DNA from: Paralichthys olivaceus
Taxonomy: Eukaryota; Chordata; Actinopteri; Pleuronectiformes; Paralichthyidae
NCBI RefSeq assembly: GCF_024713975.1
Contig: NC_091110.1
Location: forward strand, 13,887,501 to 13,951,500
DNA: 64,000 bases
Reading direction: 5' to 3'
Shown: one piece after another, positions 43,128-54,731 of the stretch
Numbering within the stretch: position 1 is the stretch's first letter
Layout: every line of letters starts with the position of its first letter
Program-made: the position numbers and the translations under genes
The notes under the pieces: model-generated
What the model was told of the DNA's origin: nothing
Databases searched by the model: none
The model's input: only the letters and a program-made list of their open reading frames with translations

Positions 43128-45954
43128 ATGCAGAGAGCAGTGAGTCTGGTTTCTGTGCTGGTCCTGGGGTCAGTCTGGACCCTGCAGGGGGTCCACATAC
43201 TCCCAGAACCTCTACCCCTCCCACAGGAGGACTTCCATCTGGACCGGGTGAGTGACTCTTCACCTCTGCCATGGAGCTCTCCACCTGTGTTTGTTTGTTT
43301 GTTTGTTTGTTGGCAGGATTACGCAAAATCTACCAAACTTAGCAGGGGTATGGGTCCTTGGCCTGAGGGGGAACTAATCAATTTTGGGGTGAATGAGAAT
43401 TAATGGGCACATCCAGGATGTTTTTCGTATCAGACCACTTTCTTATTTCTTTTATATTATACAATCTAGATCATTACGTAGGATGCATTGGCCTGGGTGG
43501 AGTTATGCACTTTACTGAAATCCATTTGAGTTATTTCATTTATTTGGGCCAAAAAAACACACTTAAAATTCCTGGTGTCATATTTATCTTTCTCATTCTT
43601 CTTCCACCTTTTATATACAACATTTTAACACTTTCTTAGTTCACCAACTGCACTTTTCTTTCTTTGCTTGTTTTTATTATTTCAAATGTGGTTGTAAATG
43701 TTGTTAAAATGATGATATATACAATCATTTTGTTTATGTGTTCCCTGTCATCACGTGATGTTGTCAACTCCACTGAGTTTCTGAGTCCTTTAAGCTCAAT
43801 TCCACTATAAACCATTACAGACTATATCCCGACTGTCTTTGAGAGATCAAAGTTTTGTGAATTTATCAAATTTTGTTCTAGTTGACGTCAAGCACATGTA
43901 GAAATGATGTCTTTAACTGATTTCTATTGCAGCTGTATGCCCTTCCATGTGCTTTAGATAATATTATATTATCTCCACTGTAACTAGGAAATGTTTCTGT
44001 GTTCCCTGCAGTTCATGGGGCGGTGGTTCGAGGTGGCAGTGATCTCTACCTGTCCTCACTACATGCAACGCAAGAGGGGGAACCCTGTCATTGTCGCACT
44101 GCAGCTGCAACATGTTGCTTTACAGGGCAACTTCACAATGACGGCAACTTCTGTCAGGTCAGACTCACACACACACACATCAGCACACACACACCAATTG
44201 GGAAAAACTAAACCCAGTGTCACCTGTGTGTGTTTATTTAATTTGCTGCAGGAATGGCTCATGTCAGCAGACATCCACAGTTTATGATTTGACCAACACT
44301 CCAGGACGATTCTTTCACCATGTTTTCAGTATGTTTTCTTATTCAGCACAGTTCACACCAAAATAAAAAAGGTTTCATTAAATACTAAAATGCAGCAGCT
44401 TTGGTAAATCTACTACTAATATGTGTCCACAGATCTGTCACGCGTTAAACTCTGTCCTCTCTGCAGGGTTCAATGCTGAGGTTGATTCCTACGTGGTTAA
44501 AACCAACTACGATGAGTACACAATGATGCTTCTGTTGAGCACAGAGAAACCATCAGGAAATAAAACCACCATCATCAAACTTTACAGTGAGTGGATCCAA
44601 CTAAATGATCATTCGTTGTACTTTTTTGTTTGTTTTACAAAACGTGTTTTTCTTTTGATGTGGGTGCATAGATAAAAAAATATATATTTTGTCATTTTGG
44701 AAATTTATCATTTCCCATACAGCAGACAGACAGACAAATAATGATAATAATAATGAAGAATATATATATATATATAACTTAACTGCTAATATATTTGATG
44801 CATCAGTATGAGTTTCTATTGATGAAAAAAGTTTCTCTTACATGCAGGACAACACAACCTTTTTCCCCATTTTAATGACCATAAAACAAATCAATCAATA
44901 ACCATTAGTCGATCTTCAAAGTTATCAATAGTTTGAGCTACTCTTAATTTTAATAATAGATTCATGAGTTTAAGTTTTAGAAAATAGAAAAGAAAGTTTT
45001 CAGTATTTCAGTTTTTTCTCACAGGATAAAACAAAAATGTTCTGACATTTTAAAGACCAAACTACAAATCAATCATAAATAGATTAACACATTAAAATTG
45101 GTTTTAGCTGCTAATATTTTAATAGTTAATTCATCAGTTTGAGTCTTCATTAAAGTAAAAAATGTTTTAAGTTTTCTCTTTCTAGACAAAACAAACATTT
45201 TCTATATTTTCTGACATTTTAAAGACCAAACAACAAATCAATCAATGTCCATCAATAGATAATGTGAATAAACATTAGTTTAAACTTTCAAAGTCAGAAT
45301 GAAATTTGTTTTTGAAACTGAAGAAAAACCTGGAGAAATCTTGATTTTAATGAAAGTGTTTGCACGTTTGATTTAGTTGCCGGTCAGCGGCCCCATATCT
45401 CTTTTGTGCATGTGTCAGTGTCACAGTTTGTGGCGAAGTGTACAGCATAGTTCAGAGTTTTGTTTTTTCATTTGATATGTAAATCAGTGTGTGTTACTGA
45501 TGTTCTTCAGGTCGGACTGTGGATGTGAGTCCTGCAGTGCTGCTCAACTTCACAACATTGGTGAGACAACATGGAATGAGTGATGAGGCCATCATCATGA
45601 ATCAGGAAAAAGGTACTTTAATGATGTTTTTTCTCTGTTGTCCAGCGACATTCTTTTTTTTTTTTTTTTTTTTTTTTACAATGAAAATTTTATCAATAGC
45701 ATAAACTCTCCTCTTCATCTTTCCTGTCTTCCCAGGTGAGTGTCCTCCACTGCAGCTGGTGACAGAGCCCACTACTCAGCCTCAGGTACAAACCTGAAAT
45801 GTCAACTGCAAATATTGAAACCACACATCTGTGTCTGGAATAAAAAGTGGTCATTAATATTGTGTGGAATTCTTGTTTGCCCATCATTCAGATTTCTGCT
45901 CCCAAGAAGTCCAAGAGAAATGTGGTGCCACCTGTGGACTCTCATAATATCTGA
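43128..45954 (+). CDS. Alpha-1-microglobulin paralogue lacking bikunin (7 exons)
   Basis: The exons are 43128-43247, 44012-44157, 44252-44328, 44467-44586, 45511-45612, 45736-45785 and 45892-45954; 225 aa. It is an AMBP-type secreted lipocalin. The signal peptide is about 1-21, FMGRWF lies at 41-46, and the free redox-active Cys of alpha-1-microglobulin is kept (STCP, Cys54). Motif 2 is TNYDEY, KLYSR is kept, and the disulfide pair is Cys93 and the Cys in GEC. N-glycosylation sequons occur at Asn80 (NFT) and Asn90 (NGS). The last exon encodes a furin-type basic site, KKSKR (210-214), followed by NVVPPVDSHNI and a stop, so no Kunitz domain is encoded. Exons 1-6 add up to exactly 205 codons, as in the downstream AMBP gene. 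All splice sites are intact, so it does not look like a pseudogene. An in-frame Met 29 codons upstream (43041) is disfavoured because it would bury the signal peptide. Poly(A) signals: 46367 and 46371. Confidence 0.87.
43290..43545 (+). repeat. Dispersed repeat family A copy in intron 1
   Basis: A (tttg)5 run is followed by 'caggattacgcaaaatctaccaaac' and 'cctgggtggagttatgcactttactga…ttgagtt'. The end matches the right end of the copies at 1-72 and 18115-18462. Confidence 0.45.
44587..45510 (+). other. Intron 4 of the AMBP-like gene
   Basis: AT-rich with a (TA)9 tract near 44760-44777 and a loose triplicated pattern ('ttctgacattttaaagaccaaacaacaaatcaatca' type) at about 44870-45250, suggesting an eroded ~150-bp tandem repeat. 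Confidence 0.5.
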
Positions 45955-46600
45955 CCATCGGAGAGAACCTTTTTTTTTTATTTGGGAAAACAATTCTGAT
46001 AATGTACAACTGTGGAGAGAAGCATTGTGACTGTCTGTATTTTATACCCTTGTTTTTACGTAGGAGAAATACTGTGTAGAGCATATTGATAAATGTTTGT
46101 TAAGTGATACAAGATGATAAGTGTCATCAACTGAAGAGGACGATCATCACACAAGCCCTGAGGTCACAAGATCAGTGACTCATCAAATCGACGTCAATGA
46201 ATCAACTGAGGAAGAAGAATTTTTTCTTTAATTGATAAAACAGCTTTTACTCAAGATTTTTTAAGGATACATGTCAAACCTACTTAATGAATCTGTGATG
46301 TAGCTGCTTTGAAAAAAAAGTGATTCAGTTGAGCACAGCTGACCTTTCAGATTATACAGTGAATGAAATAAATAAAAAACTGCTGGGACATGTTTGAAAG
46401 AACATCACATAAAGACAAACACAACTTGAAAGAAAATTGAAAAATGAATATTCATCTCTGTCTGCTGTGTATTCTGACATCAAGCCATGTAAGTGACATT
46501 AGTCTGTAAAATTGTTTTGTAAATAAAAGTACTGAATCATATTTATTTTTGGGGTTTAAATAAAGTTTCGAAATAATGTATTATAATTCATTTGCGAAAA
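45955..46600 (+). other. 3' UTR of AMBP-like gene and spacer
   Basis: Poly(A) signals lie at 46367-46376 and near 46523. Nothing else is recognised before the satellite array. Confidence 0.5.
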
Positions 46601-49600
46601 AGGCATCATTTTTTTCATGAAAACTGAAAAGTATCTCATTAATTTTGAAAATGGAGCAATTTGTTTCTCATGATAATAGGAAATTATCTCATTATTTTTG
46701 AAAATCTGAGCAGAAAATTATCTTGTTGATTCAGAATAATGAAAACAAAAACTATTTAATAACATCTGAAAATAAGTTTTTCTTATAAAAACTAAAAATA
46801 ATCAAGGAAATTACAAAAAACAAAACCGGAAATTACCTCGTTGATTTGAAAAAAAAGCGAAGCAGAATTTTTCTCATGAAAACAGATTTTTTTTTTGGTT
46901 GATTTTGAAAAACAGAGCAGAATTTTTGTTCATGAAATCATATTATCTTGTTAATTCAGAAAAAAGAAAATTCTTCTGAAAAAAGAAAATTTTCTCAATG
47001 ATTCACAAAAACAGAACAGATTTGTTTCTCATTAAAACTGAGAACCTTTTCATTAATTTGGAAAAAGAGCAGAGCAGAACTTTTCTCATGAAAACATGAG
47101 AAATTGTATATTTTGGAAATAAAAGCAGAAAATATTCATCATGAAAAATTGAGAAAAATGAACAAAAAATCTTTTTAAAAAAGTGTTCTCATCGATTCAC
47201 AAAAACAGCAGATTTGTTTGCATTCAAACAGGGAACATTCTCGTTAATTAAGAAAAACAGAGCAGAACTTTTCTCATGAAAACAGAAAATGATTTCGTAT
47301 ATTTTGAAAAAAAAGCACGAATTTATTCTCATGAAAAATGAACAAATAATCTTCTAAAAAAAAATTGTTCTCATCGATTCACAAAAACAGCAGATTTGTT
47401 TGCATTAAAACAGGGAACATTCTTGTTGATTTTGAAAAACAGAGCAGAACTTTTCTCATGAAACAGAAAATGATTTCGTATATTTTGAAAAAAAAGCAGA
47501 AATTTTTCTCTGGGAAAATTCAGAAAAATTAGCGAAATATTGGAAAAATTAATTGTTCTCATCGATTCACAAAAACAGTAGATTTGTTTGCATTAGAACA
47601 GGGAACATTCTTGTTGATTTTGAAAAAAAAGAAATTTTTTCTGATGACAAATTCAGAAAAATTAGCAAAAATTCTGAAAAAATAAATAGTTCTCATCGAT
47701 TCACAAAAACAGCAGATTTGTTTGCATTCAAACAGGGAACATTCTTGTTAATTAAGAAAAACAGAGCAGAACTTTTCTCATGAAAACAGAAAATGATTTT
47801 GTATATTTTGAAAAAAAAAAAGCACGAATTTATTCTCATGAAAACTTCAGAAAAATGAACAAAAAATCTTCTGAAAAAAAGATTTTTTCTCATCGATTCA
47901 CAAAAACAGCAGATGTTTGCATTAAAACAGGGAACATTCTTGTTGATTTTGAAAAACAGAGCAGAACTTTTCTCATGAAAACAGAAAATGAATTTGTATA
48001 TTTTGAAAAAAAAGCAGAAATTTTCTCTCTGGGAAAATTCAGAAAAATGAGCGAAATATTGGAAATATTAATTGTTCTCATCGATTCACAAAAACAGTAG
48101 ATTTGTTTGCATTAGAACAGGGAACATTCTTGTTGATTTTGAAAAAAAAGCAGAAATTTTTTCTGATGACAAATTCAGAAAAATTAGCAAAATATTGGAA
48201 AAATTAATTGTTCTCATCAATTCACAAAAACAGCAGATTTGTTTGCATTAGAACAGGAAACATTCTTGTTGATTTTGAAAAACAGAGCAGAACTTTTCTC
48301 ATGAAAACAGAAAATGATTTCATGTATTTTGGAAAAAAGCTGAAATTTTTCTCAGAAAAAATTCAGAAAAATGAACAAATAATCTTCTGAAAAAAAAATT
48401 GTTCTCATCGATTCACAAAAACAGCAGATTTGTTTGCATTAGAACAGGGAACATTCTGGTTGATTTTGAAAAAAAAAAGCTGAAATTTTTCTCATGAAAA
48501 CAGAAAACCATCTTGTTAATTCAGAAAAAAATTGCAAATGTCTTTTTTCTGAAATAGAAATTTGTTCTCATTGAATCACAAAAACAGTAGATTTGTTTCC
48601 ATTCAAACAGGGAACATTCTTGTTGATTTTGAAAAAAAAAGCAGAAATTTTTCTCATGAAAAATTCAGAAAAATGAGCAAAAAGTCTGAATAAATAAATA
48701 GTTCTCATCGATTCACAAAAACAGTAGATTTGTTTGCATTAGAACAGGGAACATTCTTGTTGATTTTGAAAAAAAAGCAGAAATTTTTTCTGATGACAAA
48801 TTCAGAAAAATGAGCAAAAATTCTGAAAAAATAAATAGTTCTCATCGATTCACAAAAACAGCAGATTTGTTTGCATTCAAACAGGGAACATTCTTGTTAA
48901 TTAAGAAAAACAGAGCAGAACTTTTCTCATGAAAACCGAAAATGATTTTGTATATTTTGAAAAAAAAAGCACGAATTTATTCTCATGAAAACTTCAGAAA
49001 AATGAACAAAAAATCTTCTGAAAAAAAGATTTGTTCTCATCGATTCACAAAAACAGCAGATTTGTTTGCATTAAAACAGGGAACATTCTTGTTGATTTTG
49101 AAAAACAGAGCAGAACTTTTCTCATGAAAACAGAAAATGATTTTGTATATTTTGAAAAAAAAGCAGAAATTTTTCTCTGGGAAAATTCAGAAAAATGAGC
49201 GAAATATTGGAAAAATTAATTGTTCTCATCGATTCACAAAAACAGTAGATTTGTTTGCATTAGAACAGGGAACATTCTTGTTGATTTTGAAAAAAAAGCA
49301 GAAATTTTTCTCATGACAAATTCAGAAAAATGAGCAAAAATTCTGAAAAAATTAATTGTTCTCATCGATTCACAAAAAGAGCAGATTTGTTTGCATTGGA
49401 ACAGGGAACATTCTCGTTAATTTGGTAAAACAGAGCAGAACTTTTCTCATGAAAACATGAGAAATTTTATATTTTGAAAAAAAAAGCAGAACATTTTCAT
49501 CATGAAAAATTCAGAAAAATGAACAAAAAATATTTTGAAAAAAAATGCAGAAATCTTTCTCATGAAAACAGAAAATCATCTTGTTAATTCAGAAAAAAAT

Positions 49601-50450
49601 TGCAAATTTATTTTTTCTGAATATAAATTTTGTTCTCAATGATTCACAAAAACAGCAGATTTGTTTGCATTCAAACAGGGAACATTCTTGTTGATTTTGA
49701 AAAGCAGAGCAGAACTTTTCTCATGAAACAGAAAATTATCTTGTTAATTCAGAAAAATGAGCAAAATATCTTCTGAGAAAAAAAATTTGTTGTCATCGAT
49801 TCACAAAAACAGCAAAAAAGATTCTTCTGAAAAAGGAAACTGTTCTCATCAATTCACGTTTTTTCATGAAAACAGAAAATGATCTCATTGATTTTGAAAA
49901 ACAGCAGATTTCTTTCTAATTGAAACAGAGAACCTTCTCGTTAATTTGGAAAAATACAGAGCAGAACTTTTCTCATGAAAACAGAAAATGATTTTGTATA
50001 ATTTTAAAAAAAGCAGAAATTTTTCTCATGAAACAGAAAACGATCTTATTAATTCAGAAAAAATTTCCAAATTTCTTTTTCTTCTGAAAAATAAACTTTT
50101 CTCAATGATTCACAAAAACAGAGCAGACATTTTCTCATGTAAATAGAAAGTTTTCTTGTTACTTCAGAAAAAATTTGCAAAGAAATATTTCTTCTGAAAA
50201 AAGAAAATGGTCTCATCGATTCACGACAAATATTTTCTCATGAAAACAGAAAATTATCTCATTGATTAAAAAAAACTGAGCAAAATGTTTAGTTGATTTA
50301 GAAAAAAGAGCAGATTTTTACTCATGAAGATGAAAAATTATCTCATTACATCAGAAGAGCAGAGAAGATTTTTTTCTCAGGAAAATGGAAATTATGTTGA
50401 TTTTGAAAAACTTTGAATTGTTTCTCATGAAAACAGAAAAACTGAATCCA
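46600..50450. repeat. AT-rich satellite array, about 3.8 kb, ~190/~136-bp units
   Basis: The anchor 'tctcatcgattcacaaaaacag' recurs with start positions near 47195, 47377, 47565, 47699, 47896, 48084, 48220, 48411, 48574, 48711, 48848, 49043, 49232, 49368, 49642 and 49799. The spacing alternates between about 185-197 and 134-137 bp, so most triplets sum to about 520 bp, a higher-order unit. Sub-motifs are 'ttttctcatgaaaacagaaaatga', 'gggaacattcttgttgatttt' and long A runs. The edges (46600-47150 and 49800-50450) are more diverged, as expected for satellite borders. Open frames inside are by-products. It separates the two AMBP-type genes. Confidence 0.9.
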
Positions 50451-50882
50451 AAAGCATTGTGTAGTTCCAATGTGGATCTGCTGCTCCAGAGATGAAACTA
50501 CAGACATGTAGAATGTTAATTACCATCAGAAGTATTTTGCCGTGTAAACTTTACATGTATGTGACATTTGCATATAACAGGATAAATGATCCTGCAGCCG
50601 TTGCTCATTAGTCTCTTAGATGAAGAAGTGTATTGATTTGTTAATGTTGTTGAAGAGGTCAGCTGATCGGGGAATCAGACAGAGAGACACACACAAGGAG
50701 AACTTTGCTCTGTAACTTGTTTGTTTTCTTCTGGTGTGTGGGAGTGTGTACATGTGGGGGCCACAGCACACACACAGCAGGTCAATGTCCTGTCCCCCTT
50801 TTGAAGAGCTGATACTTTTTCCTGGGATTCACTGTGTCAGAATTTTATCCTCTCAGAGAAAAGTGGACAGCTGGCTGATAGG
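50451..50882 (+). promoter_or_regulatory. 5' flank of ambp
   Basis: Short unique stretch between the satellite and the ambp start codon. It must hold the ambp promoter and leader unless a distant exon exists. A 'gttaatgttg' sequence at about 50641 resembles an HNF1 half-site, which would fit liver expression, but this is weak. Confidence 0.35.
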
Positions 50883-53690
50883 ATGAAGACAACAGTGGTT
50901 CTGGTTCCTCTGCTGCTCCTGGGATGGACCTGGACCCTCCAGGGCCTCCCTGTGCTGCCTGAACCTCTTTACACAACACAGGAGAACTTCGATCTGACCC
51001 AGGTGAGCGACTGAGATCTGCTGTCTTAATTTTAATTTTTTATTCATTTGTGTGCAATATTCTTTTACTTATAATGTATATAGTAAATAAAGTTTAAATG
51101 TAGAAGTACATAAAGGCACTTTTGAACTTCCTATATGTTCTACATACATGTACTAACATTTTAGGGATGAAATGTCAAATGTCGACATATTTCGGATGAA
51201 AATATTAGTTTTATGTCAAAATATTCAGTAAAGAATAAAACATCTGAAGGTAAACTTCCCCCTGCAGACAATTATTGATCCAGACACATTACAGCAGTGC
51301 AACAGAAATGCAAATTTTCCGCACTTTGAGTGTGTTCGTAATGGATTTTTTTGTAAATTGCTAACTTTTGTGTCATGACTTTTTTGACAGTTTTTAGGAA
51401 CATGGCACGATGTTGTCGTGGCGAGCAGCTGCCCCTATATGCAGCGTCAAAGAGGAGAAGCAGCCATTGGTAAACTGGTTCTGGAGAGAGGGGCCACTGA
51501 AGGCAAACTCAAGGTGACACGATCTGCACTCAGGTTTGTGAAAAGTGTGGTGCATATGTAGTTGTTCATCAAAGAGATTAAAATAAGAAAAAGAAAATGA
51601 CAGAAATAATGCAATTGTTGCTACATTACATTTCAGCAAATAGCAACAGTCAAAATATTGTAAGGAATAATTACTACGGCTAAATTGGTAGAAATCATAA
51701 GTTATATCAGATTTAACTATATACAACATGGGGTCACAGTTTTATAATAAAATCTGAAGTTGATTTCATCACATATATTTAGATTTCAGATTAGTCAGCG
51801 TTTGATGCTTGTTGCATTATTCATTTCATGAAGAGGAATTTATAGCTGTGGACATCAAACCCAAAGTATAACATGTGTTGTTCTATTTTGCGTGTGTGTG
51901 TGTATGTGCAGACATGGAACGTGTAGGGAGATGTCTGGAGACTATGATTTAACCAGCACACCAGGACGACTCCTCTACCATGTTGAGAGTAGGTACCTCA
52001 GTCTGTCTCAGGTCATTCTGGTGAAGTGATGCTCGTCTGCACCGGGACTCTGTGCTCGCTCGCTCTCTCTCTCTCTCCTGCAGGGTGGGGCGCAGACGTG
52101 GACGCCTACGTGGTTCACACCAACTACAACGAGTACGCAATAATAATAATGAGCAAACAGAAAACATCCGGGGAGAAGAGCACCTCAGTTAAGCTGTACA
52201 GTGAGTGGACACAAATTTCTTTTTTTTCCACTGTTGTTTTTTGCTGTTTGTATAAAAGTAATCGAAAGGTATTGCTTGGTGTTATTGTGTATTTGTACAT
52301 TATTTCAAACTAAGTCAAAGTGATTATTGAATAAATTTCAGAACATCTTTCTACCTCAAACCCTCGACACTGTGTTCAATTTCTTACCTCCTCAGGTCGG
52401 ACGATGTCTGTGAGAGACACTGTGCTGGATGACTTCAAAACTCTGGTCAGACAACAGGGAATGAGTGACAACACTATTGTCATCTTGCAGAACAAAGGTA
52501 ACAAAACTCAGACGCACACAATTTCCCAAACACCACATGCCTCTAAATATGCACCATTACCAGAGAAGGTGTTAAAGGAGCCTAATGCTGTGTTTTTATT
52601 TTATTTCTCTTTACAGGGGACTGTGTTCCTGGAGAACAGGTGCAAGAAACGCCAGCTCAGCCTGAGCCTCAGGTAACCGAGTAACACCCTTGATAAGATA
52701 AGAATAAGAATAAGAGAAGAGAAGAGAAGAGAAGAGAAGAGAAGAGAAGAGAAGAGAAGAGAAGAGAAGAGAAGAGAAGAATAAGACAAGATAATCCTTT
52801 TTAAGAATATTTCTTTCACTGTGTGTTGATACAGAGGCTGAGGAGACAGGTGGTGCCGTCTTTGGCTCCAGCAGAATTGGAGGGATCTGGTGATGGTACA
52901 GCTTTTTTCGACGGAACCGGTAGGACATGAGCTTGACAATGACTCACCCAGACAAGCTGACTGGACAAGCAGAGCTCTGTTCTGATGTAATTATTATTTT
53001 CCTTTACACCCTTCAACCAAGACTTTCCCTCCACAGAGGCCTGTAAAGCGGCACCAGAGATCGGGCCGTGCTTTGGGCTGCTCCAGCGTTTCTACTACAA
53101 CTCGTCCTCGATGAGCTGTCACCTCTTTAACTTCGGAGGGTGTATGGGCAACCAGAACAACTTTTTAAATGAGAGAGCATGTCTGCAGAGTTGTCGCACT
53201 GAGGGTGAGGAGTGAAATACACAACACCTGCATATGGGATATCCATGCATCACACAGAGCATCGGTGTTTTTGTCCAGTACAGAAGTGTCGAGGCACATC
53301 CACTGGCCAGAATTAAATAATATGATGGTTAAAGAAAAGGTGAAACACATACAAATATCTCTGTTCTGTCTCTGCAGCTGTTTGCCGTCTGCCCATGGCC
53401 CCTCATCCCTGCACAGGTCAGCCGTCCATCTGGGCCTTTGACTCCGTCAGCGGTTTGTGCATGCCCTACAAATTTGGCTTCTGCCAGGCCAACGGCAACA
53501 AGTTCTACAGCAAGGCAGAGTGTGAGGAGTACTGCGACGTGATTAAAGATGGTGAGACATCGAAAAGAAATACAGAAAATACGGAACAGAAACACAAGCA
53601 GATTGTACATAGAAACAGACACAGACCCAGCTGATGAAAAACCCATCTTTCTTCTCTTTAGCAGATGGAGAGCTCCTGAGGGCGAATTGA
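50883..53690 (+). CDS. ambp: AMBP: alpha-1-microglobulin/bikunin precursor (10 exons)
   Basis: The exons are 50883-51002, 51391-51533, 51912-51988, 52084-52200, 52396-52497, 52617-52672, 52835-52919, 53037-53204, 53378-53551 and 53665-53690; 355 aa. The precursor is secreted from liver in vertebrates and cleaved into a radical/heme-binding lipocalin and the protease inhibitor bikunin. Signal peptide about 1-20; lipocalin FLGTWH 41-46 with free Cys54; TNYNEYA; KLYSR. The cleavage site is RLRR at 206-209. Ser223 in ELEGSGDG is the expected chondroitin sulfate attachment site. Kunitz 1 spans Cys236-Cys286 and Kunitz 2 Cys292-Cys342, each with six Cys. P1 residues are Phe246 and Thr302, whereas the human residues are Met and Arg. 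The last acceptor is TAGCAG, which could add one residue. Poly(A) signal: 53784-53789. Confidence 0.95.
51003..51390 (+). other. ambp intron 1
   Basis: AT-rich, no feature recognised. Ends tttttgacag. Confidence 0.7.
51534..51911 (+). other. ambp intron 2
   Basis: No feature recognised apart from a short TG run just before the acceptor. Confidence 0.7.
52713..52780 (+). repeat. Pentanucleotide (GAAGA)n microsatellite in ambp intron 6
   Basis: About 14 units of a 5-bp purine-only repeat, 40 nt after the exon 6 donor, preceded by an 'agaataagaataag' starter. Confidence 0.95.
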
Positions 53691-54106
53691 GCGAGACGAG
53701 GAAACATCGCTGCTCATCTTATCTCATCAAACTGTACAGAGATGCAACATTTGCCAACATTGCTCAAGTTACATCACAACCGTAATAAAACGTCATTGAT
53801 CAGTTTGACTGGTGTTTTCATTGTTTAAGGTTGCTTTCTAGAGACCTCACTGTAAAAAAAAAAAGTAATATACTTGATTTGATTGATACTTTATTTTATG
53901 CAACATAACAGATCCAGGAAATCCTGTTTGGATTTATGTTATTGGAGGTGTAAGAACTTTGTCTCTGATGGATATCAGACGCAAGTAAAATGCTTTTATC
54001 TGCAGAGTATCTACAAAAATAAATATCTACTCATGCATTTCCCTCATTACATATAAAACATGAAATATTTCCTTATCTGGTGCAATAACAACACCTTCAA
54101 CCATCA

Positions 54107-54107
<1 letters not shown>

Positions 54108-54138
<31 letters not shown>
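54108..54138 (+). repeat. ATT trinucleotide microsatellite
   Basis: About ten ATT units with one interruption near the end. Confidence 0.93.
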
Positions 54139-54690
54139 GTTATTATATACATCACTTGGGTCTGTGGTTATATCCAAAACAGTAGAATTTCATTGTGTGA
54201 ATACAACCAGTAGGGGGAGATATTTCTCTATTTACAGCTGATTCACATATTTCACAGTTTCATTGTGATACTAACACATAACCACACACTCTCACTCACT
54301 CTCCCTCTCACACACAAACACACACACACACACACATTAAAAGACATAAACAATACACAACAGCATACGTCCTCATCCCTATGTGATTATTGCATCTCTG
54401 TCCATTTTAACTAACTCTCCCCTCAATGTTTATGTTTCTTTTACAGTAAATGAGTCATTCACTGAATCAACATATAACCTCATCACTGTGCTCGCTCTCT
54501 CTCTCTCTTTTCTCTCTCTTGCTCCAGCGAAGGAGCCAGGCTTCCTGCTCTTAGTTCCCAGAGTTCCCGGTTGCTGGCAGTAGAATGCTGGGAATATCCG
54601 GAGAGGAAGGGGAAGTGACATCACGGCGGTGACCTTCCGTACCAGGCCATATCACCTGGTGCTGGGAGGGAGGGGGGCAACCAAACAAGT

Positions 54691-54731
<41 letters not shown>

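Noticed and set aside
43128..45954. The AMBP-like gene as a truncated pseudogene
   Set aside because: Every splice site, the signal peptide, the lipocalin motifs and the disulfide Cys are intact, and a poly(A) signal follows the stop. A functional short gene is more likely.
47371..49127. Open frames on both strands encoding related peptides inside the satellite array
   Set aside because: They repeat with the array period, change frame between units and have no start or splice context. They are by-products of tandem repetition.
46600..50450. CRISPR-like array of regularly spaced repeats
   Set aside because: The host is a vertebrate, units are 136-190 bp with no unique spacers, and both repeat and 'spacer' parts are repeated.
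54383..54624. Possible exon after 'cttgctccag' near 54527
   Set aside because: The acceptor-like sequence is there, but the peptide is short, ends quickly and resembles no known protein.
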